A stretch of 13,113 nt of DNA from VFMC01 sp031400715. Lineage in GTDB: Bacteria > Actinomycetota > Acidimicrobiia > Acidimicrobiales > Ilumatobacteraceae. The DNA is taken from contig JANNQK010000131.1 in NCBI GenBank assembly GCA_031400715.1, positions 1 to 13,113 of the forward strand, in the 5' to 3' direction. Below, in pieces: positions 1-7,678 of this stretch. Under the pieces are notes generated by a model. That model made no database searches. It was not told where the DNA came from and was given only the letters and a program-made list of their open reading frames with translations. The translations under genes and the position numbers were made by a program. The first letter of the stretch is position 1. Each line of letters starts with the position of its first letter.

Positions 1-157
1 GACCGACGCTCGCAGCTCGTGTGATGGGGCCGCACCTCACCTCGTTCGCGGCCTCGACCCCGACGTCGAGTGACGTGCTCGCCGATCCAGCCCTCCTCAG
101 CGCGCTGATCGATCGGATCGAGCGGCTGAGCAACGAACCCCATCACCAGGAGATCCG

Positions 158-161
<4 letters not shown>
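1..161 (+). CDS. C-terminal tail of an unidentified protein upstream of moxR (partial)
   Basis: The frame starting at base 3 is open from the window edge to a TGA at 159-161 and gives the last 52 residues of a protein. The tail ends in an amphipathic helix-like stretch (LLSALIDRIERLSNE). The stop overlaps the moxR start in an ATGA tetranucleotide (158-161), which argues that this is a real, translationally coupled gene. In actinobacterial MoxR/DUF58 operons the gene just before moxR often encodes a DUF4350 membrane protein whose C-terminus is a helical tail of this kind. That identity is inferred from context only. The 5' part is outside the window. Confidence 0.55.
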
Positions 162-1131
<970 letters not shown>

Positions 1132-1135
<4 letters not shown>

Positions 1136-2523
1136 TCGCTCCGGGCTGGCAGCCCACCGCGGCTCAGGTTCGCGCCGGATCGAGCGGTGCCATCCTGGCG
1201 ATCGTCGGCGCGCTCGTCCGCCGCCCGGACGCGGTGGTGCTCGCCGTACCGCTGCTGGTGGTCGCCTGTTGGGGAGCGCTCCGCCGACCCCGTTGCGAAC
1301 CAGTGGTCTCCGAGACGATCGACCACGCGACCGTGCGCGAAGGGGAGGCGACGACGTGGCGGATCGAGGTGAACCGTGGCACCGCGACCCAGGAACCGGT
1401 CGGGTCGCGTGGCGACAAGGACCGCGACGCCGACCCCGATGTCGGCCCCGGTGATGACGGCGGCATCGACTCGGTCGGTGCCGTGCTGTGGGCGCCTCCG
1501 TATGCCGAGCTCGACCCGCCGTGGGGCGAGATGGTGGCGACGATGACGGCGGCCGGCGCATCCGGCGGTCGGGAGACGGCTCGATTCGCGATCGGCCTCC
1601 GCAGCACGAGGTGGGGACGCCGCTTCGTCGGGCCCGCCCGGGTGGTGGCGTCGAGCCCATGGGCGGCGTTCCGCTGGACGAGTGGCCCCACCAGCTCCCG
1701 GCTCGTCACCACCGTGCCTCTGCCTGCGGTGTTCGACGCCGCGGCGCCGGCCACACATGCCGTGGGATTGGTGGGCCTCGACCGATCGGTGCGCCCGGGC
1801 GACGGCAGCGAGTTCGCCGGCATCCGCGCCTTTCAGGCCGGCGATCGATTGCGGCGCATCCATTGGTCTCGCTCGTTGCGAACCGGGTCTCTGCACGTGA
1901 CCTCCACGTGGGCCGACCACGACCGGCACGTGGTGCTGGTGGTCGACGCGTTCAACGACGTCGGCGACAGCGATGGCATCGACGGCCGTGCGTCGAGCCT
2001 CGACACCACCGTGCGTGCCGCAGGTGCACTCGCCGAACACCATCTGCGTCGCGGCGATCGTGTCGCGCTCGTGGTGCTCGGCGCCCGCGGTCCGACGCGC
2101 GTGCCGGCGGCCAGCGGCTCGCGGCATCTGCGGCGGGTGCTCGACGTGCTGGCGTCGATCGAGCCCGCGACCGCAGTTCGCGACGACACGCACCTCCGAC
2201 TCGGGCTCACGGGCGGATCGCTGGTGATGATGCTGTCGCCGATGGTGTCGGAGGTGCCGCTGCAGCGAGCGATCTCGCTCGCCGGACGTGGGATCGCAGT
2301 GGTGGTGGTGGACACGTTGCCAGAGGGGGTCACCGACCACGACGCCGACGATCCTTTCCGGGCTCTCGCGTGGAGAATCCGGCTGCTCGAGCGTGCCCGC
2401 GAACTGCGCGCTGTTCGCTCCGCCGGCGTGCCCGTCGTGGAGTGGCGCGGGCCAGGCAGCCTCGACCACGTGTTGCGCGATCTGGCCCGCCGTCGTTCGA
2501 CTCCCAGGGTGACGAGGCGATGA
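1132..2523 (+). CDS. DUF58 domain protein, probable MoxR partner
   Basis: A 463-residue protein. I choose ATG 1132, which overlaps the moxR stop, rather than an in-frame start 90 bases upstream that would run deep into moxR. Two hydrophobic stretches (about residues 18-30 and 34-50) probably form a membrane hairpin. A beta-rich region follows, with a charged Asp/Gly insert near 92-113. The DUF58 signature lies at about 222-256 (PGDGSEF, then GDRLRRIHW at 237-245, then LRTGSLHV). After this comes a VWA-like strand, HVVLVVDAF (267-274). The role is inferred from the family: DUF58 proteins are encoded next to MoxR ATPases and are thought to be their substrates or effectors in envelope-related processes. 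The stop overlaps the next gene by ATGA. Confidence 0.92.
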
Positions 2524-3098
2524 ACCAGCGAAGGACGATCACCGTCGGCGGGGCCTCACGAGATGGACTCTCCAGCCTCGGCGTGTTGGCGACGTTGCGA
2601 CGCCTGAGCATGCATCAGTGGTTGCTGCGCGTGCTGGTGGTGGTGGGACCGCTGCTCACGCTGGGCGCCACCATGGCTGCCCGTGGGGCCTTCCAGCCGA
2701 TCGCTCTGATCGTGATCGGAACGATGGCCGTGGGGTGCGCGCTCGCGCCCGACTCGCACCTCGGTCTGCTCGTGGTGTTGTTGGCGTCGTTGAACTGGCT
2801 GCAGACGGTGAACGACGAGACCACACCGTGGTTGTTGCCGGCGACGGGTGGGCTGTTGGTGTTTCATACAGCGATGGCCGCGGCGACCATTGCTCCGCCC
2901 GCAGCCTCATGGCCGCACGACCTGGTGTTCCGGTGGGCTCGGCGTGTCGGGGCGGTGATGGTGGCAACCATGGTTGCGTGGCTGGTGGCTCTCGGTCTGG
3001 CCGAAGTGTCCCTCGATGGTCACGCCCTCGTGTTGATCATCGCCCTGCTATCGGTGGCCGGCCTGATCTGGTGGGCGAGATCGCGAAGCCTCGGGTAA
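2520..3098 (+). CDS. Six-helix integral membrane protein of the MoxR operon
   Basis: A 192-residue protein starting at ATG 2520, inside the ATGA that ends the DUF58 gene. The same frame is open far upstream of 2520, but that part is a shadow of the DUF58 gene. After a cytosolic N-terminus of about 33 residues, I see six hydrophobic segments at about 34-53, 58-76, 80-97, 104-125, 142-162 and 168-186, ending in a short basic tail (WWARSRS). No catalytic motif is visible. In related operons a transglutaminase-like membrane protein often follows DUF58. This protein could correspond to a membrane part of such a gene without the enzymatic domain, but no transglutaminase is present here. It is probably the last gene of the operon, since the next gene has its own promoter-like sequence. 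Confidence 0.85.
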   Translation: MNQRRTITVGGASRDGLSSLGVLATLRRLSMHQWLLRVLVVVGPLLTLGATMAARGAFQPIALIVIGTMAVGCALAPDSHLGLLVVLLASLNWLQTVNDETTPWLLPATGGLLVFHTAMAAATIAPPAASWPHDLVFRWARRVGAVMVATMVAWLVALGLAEVSLDGHALVLIIALLSVAGLIWWARSRSLG

Positions 3099-3171
3099 CG
3101 AGACGATGGCCGTTCGCCGGACGGAAGGTGAACACTCGGGCCCCGCCCTGTCGGCGTGGTGGCGAGGTCCG

Positions 3172-3177
3172 TAGCGT
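3172..3177 (+). promoter_or_regulatory. Putative -10 box of a leaderless promoter
   Basis: TAGCGT matches the actinobacterial -10 consensus TANNNT and ends 8 nt before the ATG at 3186. No Shine-Dalgarno sequence lies between them, so the transcript would be leaderless or nearly so. No convincing -35 is visible. The site helps to choose ATG 3186 over the upstream in-frame GTG 3156. Confidence 0.4.
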
Positions 3178-3185
3178 CGCCGGTC

Positions 3186-4481
3186 ATGGAGGGCAGCGCG
3201 GCCGAGTCCCGGCGGGGGAGCGGGCCGATGATGGCGATCACCACAACGCTGGTCTTCGCGGCCGTGCTCGCGTACTGCGGCCGGGTTCCTCCGCCCACGC
3301 TCGGTGCGCCGGCGCCTGACGCGGCAGCCGTCGCCGGCGAGGTCACGGCACCGGCGGGGGTCGACGCCGTGCCGGCGTCGCCGGTGATCGATGCGCCGGT
3401 GATCGATGCGCCGGTGGCGACGACGACGGAACAGGCCGTCGGCTCTCCCGTGGCCGGGCCATCGCAGGCCGCCCAGGTCGGTGTCGCGGTCCCAGCTGCG
3501 CCCGGACCGATCTCGCAGCCGAGTCGTCCGAACGGCACCTCCAACGGATCCGGTGCGCCCGCTCTGCCCGCGTCCCCCACCGCAACCGACTCGGGTTCTG
3601 CTCCCGACGACGGGTCGGCGCCGGTGTCGTCGACTGCTCCGGTGACCTCCACGACCACCGTGGACGCGGCGGGACCGATCGCACCTGGTGCGACTGCGGC
3701 TGCAGCCGGCACGACCTCGTCGACGTCGACCGCGGCTCCTGCGACGACGTCCACGACGGCGAAGCCGACGACCATCGTGCAAGTGACGACCACGACCGCT
3801 CCGACCACCACCTCGACCACCACCACCGCTCCGACCACGACCACGCCTGCTCCGTCCGCCACCACGACGACCACGACGACCACGACGACCACGACCGGGC
3901 CGCCCGCCGACCCGGGAGTCGCGCTGGCGATCGACTTCCAACGAGGCACCGACGCAGCGAGCGTGGGTCTCGTGGCGATGTCACCCGGGCCGCACGGCGC
4001 GACGACCGATCTGACGATCTCCGGTGGCGTGGCTCGGGCACAGGAACTCGGCGTCGAGGTGTACGCACGCACCCCGGATCTCGGATCGCCCGATCACTGG
4101 GTGGAAGCAGACCTGACCATCGGCGCGGACATCACCGGCAACTACACCGGGGTGATGACACGAGTGGCCGAGTCGAACACCGGCTACAGCTGGCACAAGT
4201 TCGAGACCTGGGGCACATGGAACGGGCTTCGCCTGCTCACCCTGGTCGACAGCAGGATCGATGAGGAGCAGTACTTCCCGTACCAGCTCCGGGCCAACAC
4301 CACCTACCGGTTGCGGCTCGAGGCGCGCGGTACGACGCTCGTCGGTTTCGTCGACGGGGTCGAACTGTTCCGCGTGACCCGCACGGCGGGTGCCGGGAAC
4401 CGGTCGGCAGGTATCAACATGACCGCGTCGGGCAACGCCTCCAACACCATGCTCGACAACCTGGCGGCCGGCGCGTTCTGA
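3186..4481 (+). CDS. Secreted or anchored Thr/Pro-rich protein with C-terminal lectin-like domain
   Basis: A 431-residue protein. Residues 1-14 are cytosolic and basic near the end, and a hydrophobic segment at about 15-31 is either a signal peptide or an anchor. The Cys at 31 is preceded by LAY, which is not a proper lipobox. Residues 32-244 are a low-complexity Ala/Pro/Ser/Thr linker. It includes a duplicated PVIDA (15-bp tandem repeat) and ends in near-pure Thr runs. Residues 245-431 form a folded domain with a pattern of strands typical of concanavalin A-like/LamG sandwiches, including the YRLRLEARGTTLVGFVDG hairpin. It probably binds carbohydrate or another surface ligand, but no catalytic residues are apparent. 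An upstream in-frame GTG (3156) would add 10 residues. A start at 3228 is also possible. Confidence 0.8.
   Translation: MEGSAAESRRGSGPMMAITTTLVFAAVLAYCGRVPPPTLGAPAPDAAAVAGEVTAPAGVDAVPASPVIDAPVIDAPVATTTEQAVGSPVAGPSQAAQVGVAVPAAPGPISQPSRPNGTSNGSGAPALPASPTATDSGSAPDDGSAPVSSTAPVTSTTTVDAAGPIAPGATAAAAGTTSSTSTAAPATTSTTAKPTTIVQVTTTTAPTTTSTTTTAPTTTTPAPSATTTTTTTTTTTTGPPADPGVALAIDFQRGTDAASVGLVAMSPGPHGATTDLTISGGVARAQELGVEVYARTPDLGSPDHWVEADLTIGADITGNYTGVMTRVAESNTGYSWHKFETWGTWNGLRLLTLVDSRIDEEQYFPYQLRANTTYRLRLEARGTTLVGFVDGVELFRVTRTAGAGNRSAGINMTASGNASNTMLDNLAAGAF
3381..3416 (+). repeat. 15-bp in-frame tandem repeat (PVIDA)
   Basis: The unit CCGGTGATCGATGCG occurs twice perfectly (3381-3395 and 3396-3410) and is followed by a third partial copy, CCGGTG. 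It encodes PVIDA-PVIDA-PV in the linker of the secreted protein. Being a multiple of three, it can expand or shrink without breaking the frame. Confidence 0.85.
3799..3898 (+). repeat. ACC/ACG threonine-codon microsatellite-like tract
   Basis: This tract is built almost only of ACC and ACG triplets with a few GCT and CCG interruptions. It encodes the Thr-rich part of the linker, including a run of twelve threonines. Such linkers are common between the export signal and the folded domain of secreted actinobacterial proteins and are likely O-glycosylated. On the opposite strand it produces a spurious Val-rich reading frame. Confidence 0.8.
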
Positions 4482-4510
4482 TCACGTCGGCGGCCGCGTA
4501 CGTCGCTCGG

Positions 4511-4780
4511 TCAGTGAGGGTGATCGTGACCTTCGTGGTCGTCGTGATCTTCGTCGTTCTCGATGGCATCGAGGAATGCCTCGACATCGTCGTCCTCGCC
4601 GCCGACGAGCCAGATCACCAGCTCGTCGTCGTCGTCGCTCCACGGGAGCATGCCTTCGACGCTGTAGCGATCGACGGTGATGTCCTCGTTGTCGTCCTCC
4701 ACCGGTGCGATCACCGCCAACTCGACTTCGGCGTCAGGCGGCTGGTCGCGCAGCATGTCCATCAGTTCGGAGACTCGCAT
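4511..4780 (-). CDS. Small acidic protein of unknown function with a His/Asp-rich tail
   Basis: An 89-residue, strongly acidic protein. The N-terminus MRVSELMDMLRDQPPDAEVE looks like the short helix-strand opening of several small proteins, in which the level of a property is described by beta strands. A segment ending VIWLVGGEDDDVEAFLDAI follows. The last 15 residues are almost only Asp, Glu and His (DEDHDDHEGHDHPH) and could bind divalent metal. The start is well supported: a GAAAGG Shine-Dalgarno lies about 8 nt before the ATG on the minus strand. The gene follows the 188-residue gene by 58 nt on the same strand, so the two may be co-transcribed. It ends 29 bp from the convergent stop at 4481. 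I do not recognise a characterised family. Confidence 0.75.
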   Translation of the reverse strand: MRVSELMDMLRDQPPDAEVELAVIAPVEDDNEDITVDRYSVEGMLPWSDDDDELVIWLVGGEDDDVEAFLDAIENDEDHDDHEGHDHPH

Positions 4781-4838
4781 CGGAGACCTTTCGTGTTCGG
4801 AGGTCGGCCATCGACCTCGATCTGGCGGGTGTGACTGC

Positions 4839-5405
4839 TCACTCCTCGAGCCACGACGGTGCCTTGTCGAGGAGATAGAGGCTCACGTCGCGGCACCGAA
4901 CGAGGGTGTCGCAGAACGCCTCCTCGTTGGCGGTGTAGACATCGGAGAGCTCGACCGTGAGACGAGCGACGAGCGACAGACTGCGTTCGGGCGCGTCGGT
5001 CACACTGGCGAACGAGTCGATCGCCGACACCTCGATGGGCAGGTCGACGCCGCCGACGCCGGCGATGGCGGTGGCGAGCACCAACAGGTCGGGCGGCTGG
5101 GGGAGCGGAGGCAGGGTCCAGGTGAACAGCAACGGGAACGCGAAACCGGTGGGAGGGTCGTCGTCGGGGTCGTCCATCTTGATGACCTCGTCTTCGAAAC
5201 CGAGCAGGGCTCGCGGGTCGACCTCGAGCGAGAGGTGCAGGTCGATGGGGCCGTTGCACGCCTCTTCGGGGTGCAGGTCGACCTCCCACAACTGGCGCAG
5301 TGAGTAGGTCTCGACGAAGTGTCGCTCGTCGTGAACGTGAAAACCGTGGTCGATCGCGTGGCTCTTCAGATCCGCCACGAATCCGGCGACGTCGATGACG
5401 GCCAA
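4839..5405 (-). CDS. Conserved-looking protein of unknown function, TTG start
   Basis: A 188-residue acidic soluble protein with no signal peptide or membrane segment. It opens with ALAVIDVAGF-like hydrophobic strand content, followed by a region rich in Asp and Pro (KMDDPDDDPP at about 75-84) and a hydrophobic middle (LLVLATAIAGVGG). A C-terminal part contains a possible helix (YTANEEAFCDTLVRCRDVSLYLL). The chosen start is TTG 5405, because an AAAGGA Shine-Dalgarno lies 6 nt before it on the minus strand and no ATG or GTG is nearby in an equivalent position. It is divergent from the phosphatase gene with 55 bp between them, and probably leads a two-gene unit with the small acidic protein. 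No family is recognised. Confidence 0.7.
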   Translation of the reverse strand: MAVIDVAGFVADLKSHAIDHGFHVHDERHFVETYSLRQLWEVDLHPEEACNGPIDLHLSLEVDPRALLGFEDEVIKMDDPDDDPPTGFAFPLLFTWTLPPLPQPPDLLVLATAIAGVGGVDLPIEVSAIDSFASVTDAPERSLSLVARLTVELSDVYTANEEAFCDTLVRCRDVSLYLLDKAPSWLEE

Positions 5406-5448
5406 CGCTGGTCCTTTCTTGGGGACACCCCCGTTCGTCTGCTGACAC

Positions 5449-5454
5449 TACCGT
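5449..5454 (+). promoter_or_regulatory. Putative -10 box of a leaderless promoter
   Basis: TACCGT fits TANNNT and ends 6 nt before the GTG at 5461. There is no Shine-Dalgarno sequence before that GTG, so leaderless initiation is likely. The site sits in the 55-bp divergent spacer with the minus-strand gene starting at 5405. Confidence 0.4.
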
Positions 5455-5460
5455 GCGTCC

Positions 5461-6213
5461 GTGCTGCGCGATCGGATGGGACTGCTCGTCGAGGCGGCCG
5501 AGGCGGTGACCCGGGCGATGGCGGGTGTGCGCGACTTCGGACCGTCAGGGTTGCGGCGGGGGCAGTACGCGCTCGACCTCCGTGCTGACGAAGCTGCGTT
5601 GGCCGTGCTTCGTGCGGCGGGTGTCGGCGTGCTGTCGGAAGAGAGCGGAATCGAGCGGCCCGATGCCGACGAGATCGTGATCGTCGACCCGGTCGACGGG
5701 TCGACGAACGCCAGTCGAGGCATCCCGTGGTACGCCACCTCGCTCTGCCTGGTCGACGCAGACGGGCCGGCGTCGGCACTCGTCCTGAACCTCGCCAGCG
5801 GGGTCAGGTACTGGGCCGAACGCGGTGGGGGAGCCTTCTGTGACGGCACCCCGATCAGGGCGAGCGGTCTGACGGTGATGGGCGACGCGATCGTGGGGAT
5901 GAACGGCATCCCGCCTCGACACCTCGGGTACGCACAGTCGCGCGTGTTGGGCGCGGTCGCACTCGATCTCTGCCAGGTGGCGGCGGGGGTGCTCGACGGC
6001 TACATCGACTGCATCGACGAAGCGCACGGATCGTGGGACCACGCGGCCGGCTCGCTCATCTGCCGCGAGGCAGGGGCGGTGGTGACCGATGCATGGGACC
6101 GCGATCTGTTCGTGGTCGACCACGCAGCCCGGCGAACCCCGGTCGCCGGCGCAACACCCGAACTGCACGCCTCCCTGCTCCACGCCCGCAGAACCATGCG
6201 CGATGAGAGATGA
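5461..6213 (+). CDS. Inositol monophosphatase family protein
   Basis: A 250-residue member of the Mg-dependent, Li-sensitive phosphatase superfamily that contains inositol-1-phosphatase, histidinol-phosphatase (HisN type) and 3'(2'),5'-bisphosphate nucleotidase. Metal-binding motifs are present: the glutamate region LSEES (58-62), motif 1 VDPVDGSTN (75-83), and motif 2 WDHAAG (192-197) preceded by the usual ALDLCQVAAGVLDGYID. The length is slightly short for the family. The start is GTG 5461, supported by the -10-like box just upstream. The exact substrate cannot be assigned, because no his, cys or inositol genes are nearby. The final codons and the stop lie inside the first copy of the 43-bp palindromic element (6200-6242), so the element forms the gene's 3' end. 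Confidence 0.92.
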   Translation: MLRDRMGLLVEAAEAVTRAMAGVRDFGPSGLRRGQYALDLRADEAALAVLRAAGVGVLSEESGIERPDADEIVIVDPVDGSTNASRGIPWYATSLCLVDADGPASALVLNLASGVRYWAERGGGAFCDGTPIRASGLTVMGDAIVGMNGIPPRHLGYAQSRVLGAVALDLCQVAAGVLDGYIDCIDEAHGSWDHAAGSLICREAGAVVTDAWDRDLFVVDHAARRTPVAGATPELHASLLHARRTMRDER

Positions 6214-6242
6214 GTGGGCGTGGCGCACCGATCTCTCATCGC
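6200..6242 (+). repeat. 43-bp palindromic element, copy 1
   Basis: The ends form a perfect 12-bp inverted repeat: GCGATGAGAGAT at 6200-6211 and ATCTCTCATCGC at 6231-6242, with a 19-nt loop. Its left arm overlaps the phosphatase stop codon. The same element recurs in the opposite orientation at 6262-6304 with 36 of 43 positions identical. It could act as a transcript 3' end, although no U-tract follows. Confidence 0.8.
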
Positions 6243-6261
6243 CACCGGCCCCGCCGAAGCG

Positions 6262-6304
6262 TCGATGAAAGATGGGTACGCCAGGGGCACTCATCTCTCA
6301 TCGC
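6262..6304 (-). repeat. 43-bp palindromic element, copy 2 (inverted)
   Basis: Read on the minus strand, this matches copy 1 at 36 of 43 positions. Its arms, CGATGAAAGATG (6263-6274) and CATCTCTCATCG (6292-6303), pair with one mismatch. The two copies face each other across 19 bp, giving a REP- or BIME-like arrangement between the phosphatase gene and tRNA-Val. Confidence 0.8.
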
Positions 6305-6347
6305 GGGGTTCGGGTTCGACGCCCTGGGGCGAACAGCGGGCGCCGGG

Positions 6348-6353
6348 TAGCAT
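6348..6353 (+). promoter_or_regulatory. Putative -10 box for tRNA-Val
   Basis: TAGCAT fits TANNNT and lies 17 nt before the first base of the tRNA, giving a short 5' leader. No good -35 is visible. Confidence 0.3.
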
Positions 6354-6370
6354 CAGCGTCTGGTGTGCCG

Positions 6371-6444
6371 GGGCGCATAGCTCAGTTGGTTAGAGCGCTT
6401 CCCTTACAAGGAAGATGTCGGGGGTTCGAGTCCCTCTGCGCCCA
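6371..6444 (+). tRNA. tRNA-Val (anticodon TAC)
   Basis: The full cloverleaf can be folded by eye. The acceptor arms are GGGCGCA (6371-6377) and TGCGCCC (6437-6443) with discriminator A. The D arm is GCTC/GAGC. The anticodon stem CTTCC/GGAAG encloses the loop CTTACAA, giving anticodon TAC (reads GUA and related Val codons). The T arm is GGGGG-TTCGAGT-CCCTC. The 3' CCA is not encoded. It is preceded by the palindromic element pair and stands alone, with no neighbouring tRNA. Confidence 0.95.
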
Positions 6445-6525
6445 CTCGTCGTTGTCGATTTCACAAGGTTCTAGCGGTAGCGGGCGTGAGATGCCGGTTG
6501 GCTCGGCTGTGTCATGCTTGCCGGC

Positions 6526-6573
6526 ATGATCAAGACCCTTGTGCAGCCGCGCCAACTCTCCGCGAGGCATTGA
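6526..6573 (+). CDS. Putative 15-codon leader ORF of the hydrolase
   Basis: ATG 6526 opens the short frame MIKTLVQPRQLSARH, whose TGA (6571-6573) overlaps the hydrolase ATG as TGATG, the classic arrangement for translational coupling. A -10-like CATGCT (imperfect TANNNT) ends exactly 7 nt before this ATG, as at other probable leaderless starts in this window. The hydrolase Shine-Dalgarno GAGG (6564-6567) lies inside the small ORF. No residue pattern suggests attenuation. It could simply be chance, or the site of ribosome loading for the hydrolase. Confidence 0.35.
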   Translation: MIKTLVQPRQLSARH

Positions 6574-7469
6574 TGGGTTGGCCGAGTTCGACGCCGATCG
6601 CCGACGAGGTGGTCAACCTAGGCGACGGAAGGGTGGTCTCGTATGCCGAGTGGGGTCAGCCCGATGGTTGCCCCGTCGTGTTTGTGAATGGTTGTCCTGG
6701 CTCGCGGTTGATGTGCCCTGACGTGGAGGAGACCGTGGCGGCAGGGGTGCGTCTGTTCACGATCGATCGGCCTGGGTATGGATGGTCGAGCCCATTGCCG
6801 GGGAGGAGGGTCGTCGATTGGGTCGCTGACTTCGTCGAATGGGCGGACCTCATCGGGTTGCCCGCGTGTCCGGTCGTCGGGTGGTCGATCGGTGGGCAGT
6901 TCGCGCTGGCCCTAGCTGCGCGTTGCCCCGATCGGGTCACGTCGGTGGGGGTTGCGGCCGGCCATGCTCCTCTGGACGAGTTGCACGATGGGTGGAACTC
7001 GTTGTCGGATGAGACAAGAGCGTACGTCGAGTCGTTGCGCGGAGATCCGATCGCGGGCGTCGAGGCGACTCGGATCCGATGCGGTTGGTTCGAGGATTGG
7101 GAGTCGGTCTTCGAGCCGAACTGGGCGACCGACGGCGAGCAGCTCGAGTCTGTCAACCCCGACGACCGGCTCAAGGAGCACGACGAAATCCTGCAACCAC
7201 TGCGTGAACAGGTGCGAGAAGCAGCGCGTCAGGGCACGGCCGGTGTGGTCGCTGACTCGATCGCTTCTTGGCTGCCGTGGGGGTTCTCGTTGTCGGAGGT
7301 CGCTCGGCCGGTTGATCTGTGGTGGGGTGACGGCGATGCCCTCGTCCCGCGAGCTGACACGGAGTGCCTTGCTGACGGGATCCAGGGTTCGACGTTGACG
7401 ATCCTGCCCGGTGAGGGGCACTTGTTTCCCGTCACACATTGGCGACAGATGCTCGCCGCGCTGGTCTGA
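6573..7469 (+). CDS. Alpha/beta-hydrolase fold protein
   Basis: A 298-residue hydrolase. The catalytic triad is visible: nucleophile Ser105 in GWSIGG, acid Asp255 in WGDGDALVP, and His283 in GEGHLFP. The oxyanion-hole region is FVNGCPGSR (38-45), replacing the common HG motif, and DRPGYGWSS (65-73) follows as in many haloalkane-dehalogenase-like and esterase-like members. The substrate cannot be deduced. The start is ATG 6573, with GAGG 5 nt upstream; the frame is open further upstream (from 6486) but that part lacks support. The last 72 coding bases are duplicated at 10543-10618. Just downstream is a two-gene toxin-antitoxin-like cassette. Confidence 0.88.
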   Translation: MGWPSSTPIADEVVNLGDGRVVSYAEWGQPDGCPVVFVNGCPGSRLMCPDVEETVAAGVRLFTIDRPGYGWSSPLPGRRVVDWVADFVEWADLIGLPACPVVGWSIGGQFALALAARCPDRVTSVGVAAGHAPLDELHDGWNSLSDETRAYVESLRGDPIAGVEATRIRCGWFEDWESVFEPNWATDGEQLESVNPDDRLKEHDEILQPLREQVREAARQGTAGVVADSIASWLPWGFSLSEVARPVDLWWGDGDALVPRADTECLADGIQGSTLTILPGEGHLFPVTHWRQMLAALV

Positions 7470-7473
7470 CGCT
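7398..7473 (+). repeat. Direct repeat copy A (hydrolase 3' end)
   Basis: This 76-bp stretch, which contains the catalytic His codon and the stop of the hydrolase gene, matches 10543-10618 at 73 of 76 positions without gaps. The perfect core is over 50 bp. Both copies stand immediately upstream of a small toxin-antitoxin-like gene pair. Confidence 0.92.
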
Positions 7474-7478
7474 GCTCG

Positions 7479-7498
7479 CCGAACGAGGTACAGTTCGG
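7479..7498 (+). promoter_or_regulatory. Promoter and possible operator of the first TA-like pair
   Basis: A -10-like TACAGT (7489-7494) ends 7 nt before GTG 7502, and CTGACG (7466-7471) sits 17 bp upstream as a possible -35. The -10 is bracketed by the 6-bp inverted repeat CCGAAC (7479-7484) and GTTCGG (7493-7498), which could be a binding site for an autoregulating antitoxin. Confidence 0.4.
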
Positions 7499-7501
7499 GG
7501 C

Positions 7502-7678
7502 GTGGAGCAGAAGGTTTGGACCGCAGCAGAACTGGAGAGGCTCAGCCCGGCCGAACGCCACGCCCTTTTTGATGCCAGCGTCGTGACCGATCTCGACCAG
7601 GCACCTCAGGGCTTGATCGAGCGGACCCGTTCGAGGATTCACGAGCGGATTGCTCAGTCCGAGGCTCAGCGAGGGTGA
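7502..7678 (+). CDS. Small helical protein, candidate antitoxin of a TA-like pair
   Basis: A 58-residue protein starting at GTG 7502, chosen because of the TACAGT box 7 nt upstream. An in-frame start at 7439 would lie within the hydrolase gene. Three parts can be seen: an N-terminal helix (TAAELERLSPAERHALFDAS), a short linker VVTDLDQAP, and a long charged C-terminal helix (LIERTRSRIHERIAQSEAQR) suited to wrapping a partner protein. It lacks an obvious HTH or ribbon-helix-helix, so DNA binding is uncertain. Its TGA overlaps the GTG of the next gene as GTGA. The small size, charged tail and coupling to a RelE/ParE-sized protein suggest an antitoxin; no named family is recognised. Confidence 0.55.
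   Translation: MEQKVWTAAELERLSPAERHALFDASVVTDLDQAPQGLIERTRSRIHERIAQSEAQRG

Noticed and set aside
3799..3898. CRISPR-like regular triplets
   Set aside because: The repetition is codon-level (ACC/ACG) with no spacer-repeat structure.
3020..4072. Minus-strand 350-codon frame with long Val runs
   Set aside because: It is the antisense of the ACC/ACG threonine tract and of the secreted protein gene; no family features.
6200..6242. Rho-independent terminator of the phosphatase gene
   Set aside because: The stem is strong, but no T-rich tract follows, and a second inverted copy exists nearby, so a repeat element is the better description.
6272..6529. Plus-strand frame with GRIAQLVRALPLQGRCRGFESLCAHS
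   Set aside because: It is the translation of the tRNA-Val gene; this peptide is a well-known false prediction over tRNAs.
6382..6570. Minus-strand frame with WAQRDSNPRHLPCKGSALTN
   Set aside because: It is the antisense translation of the same tRNA, not a protein.
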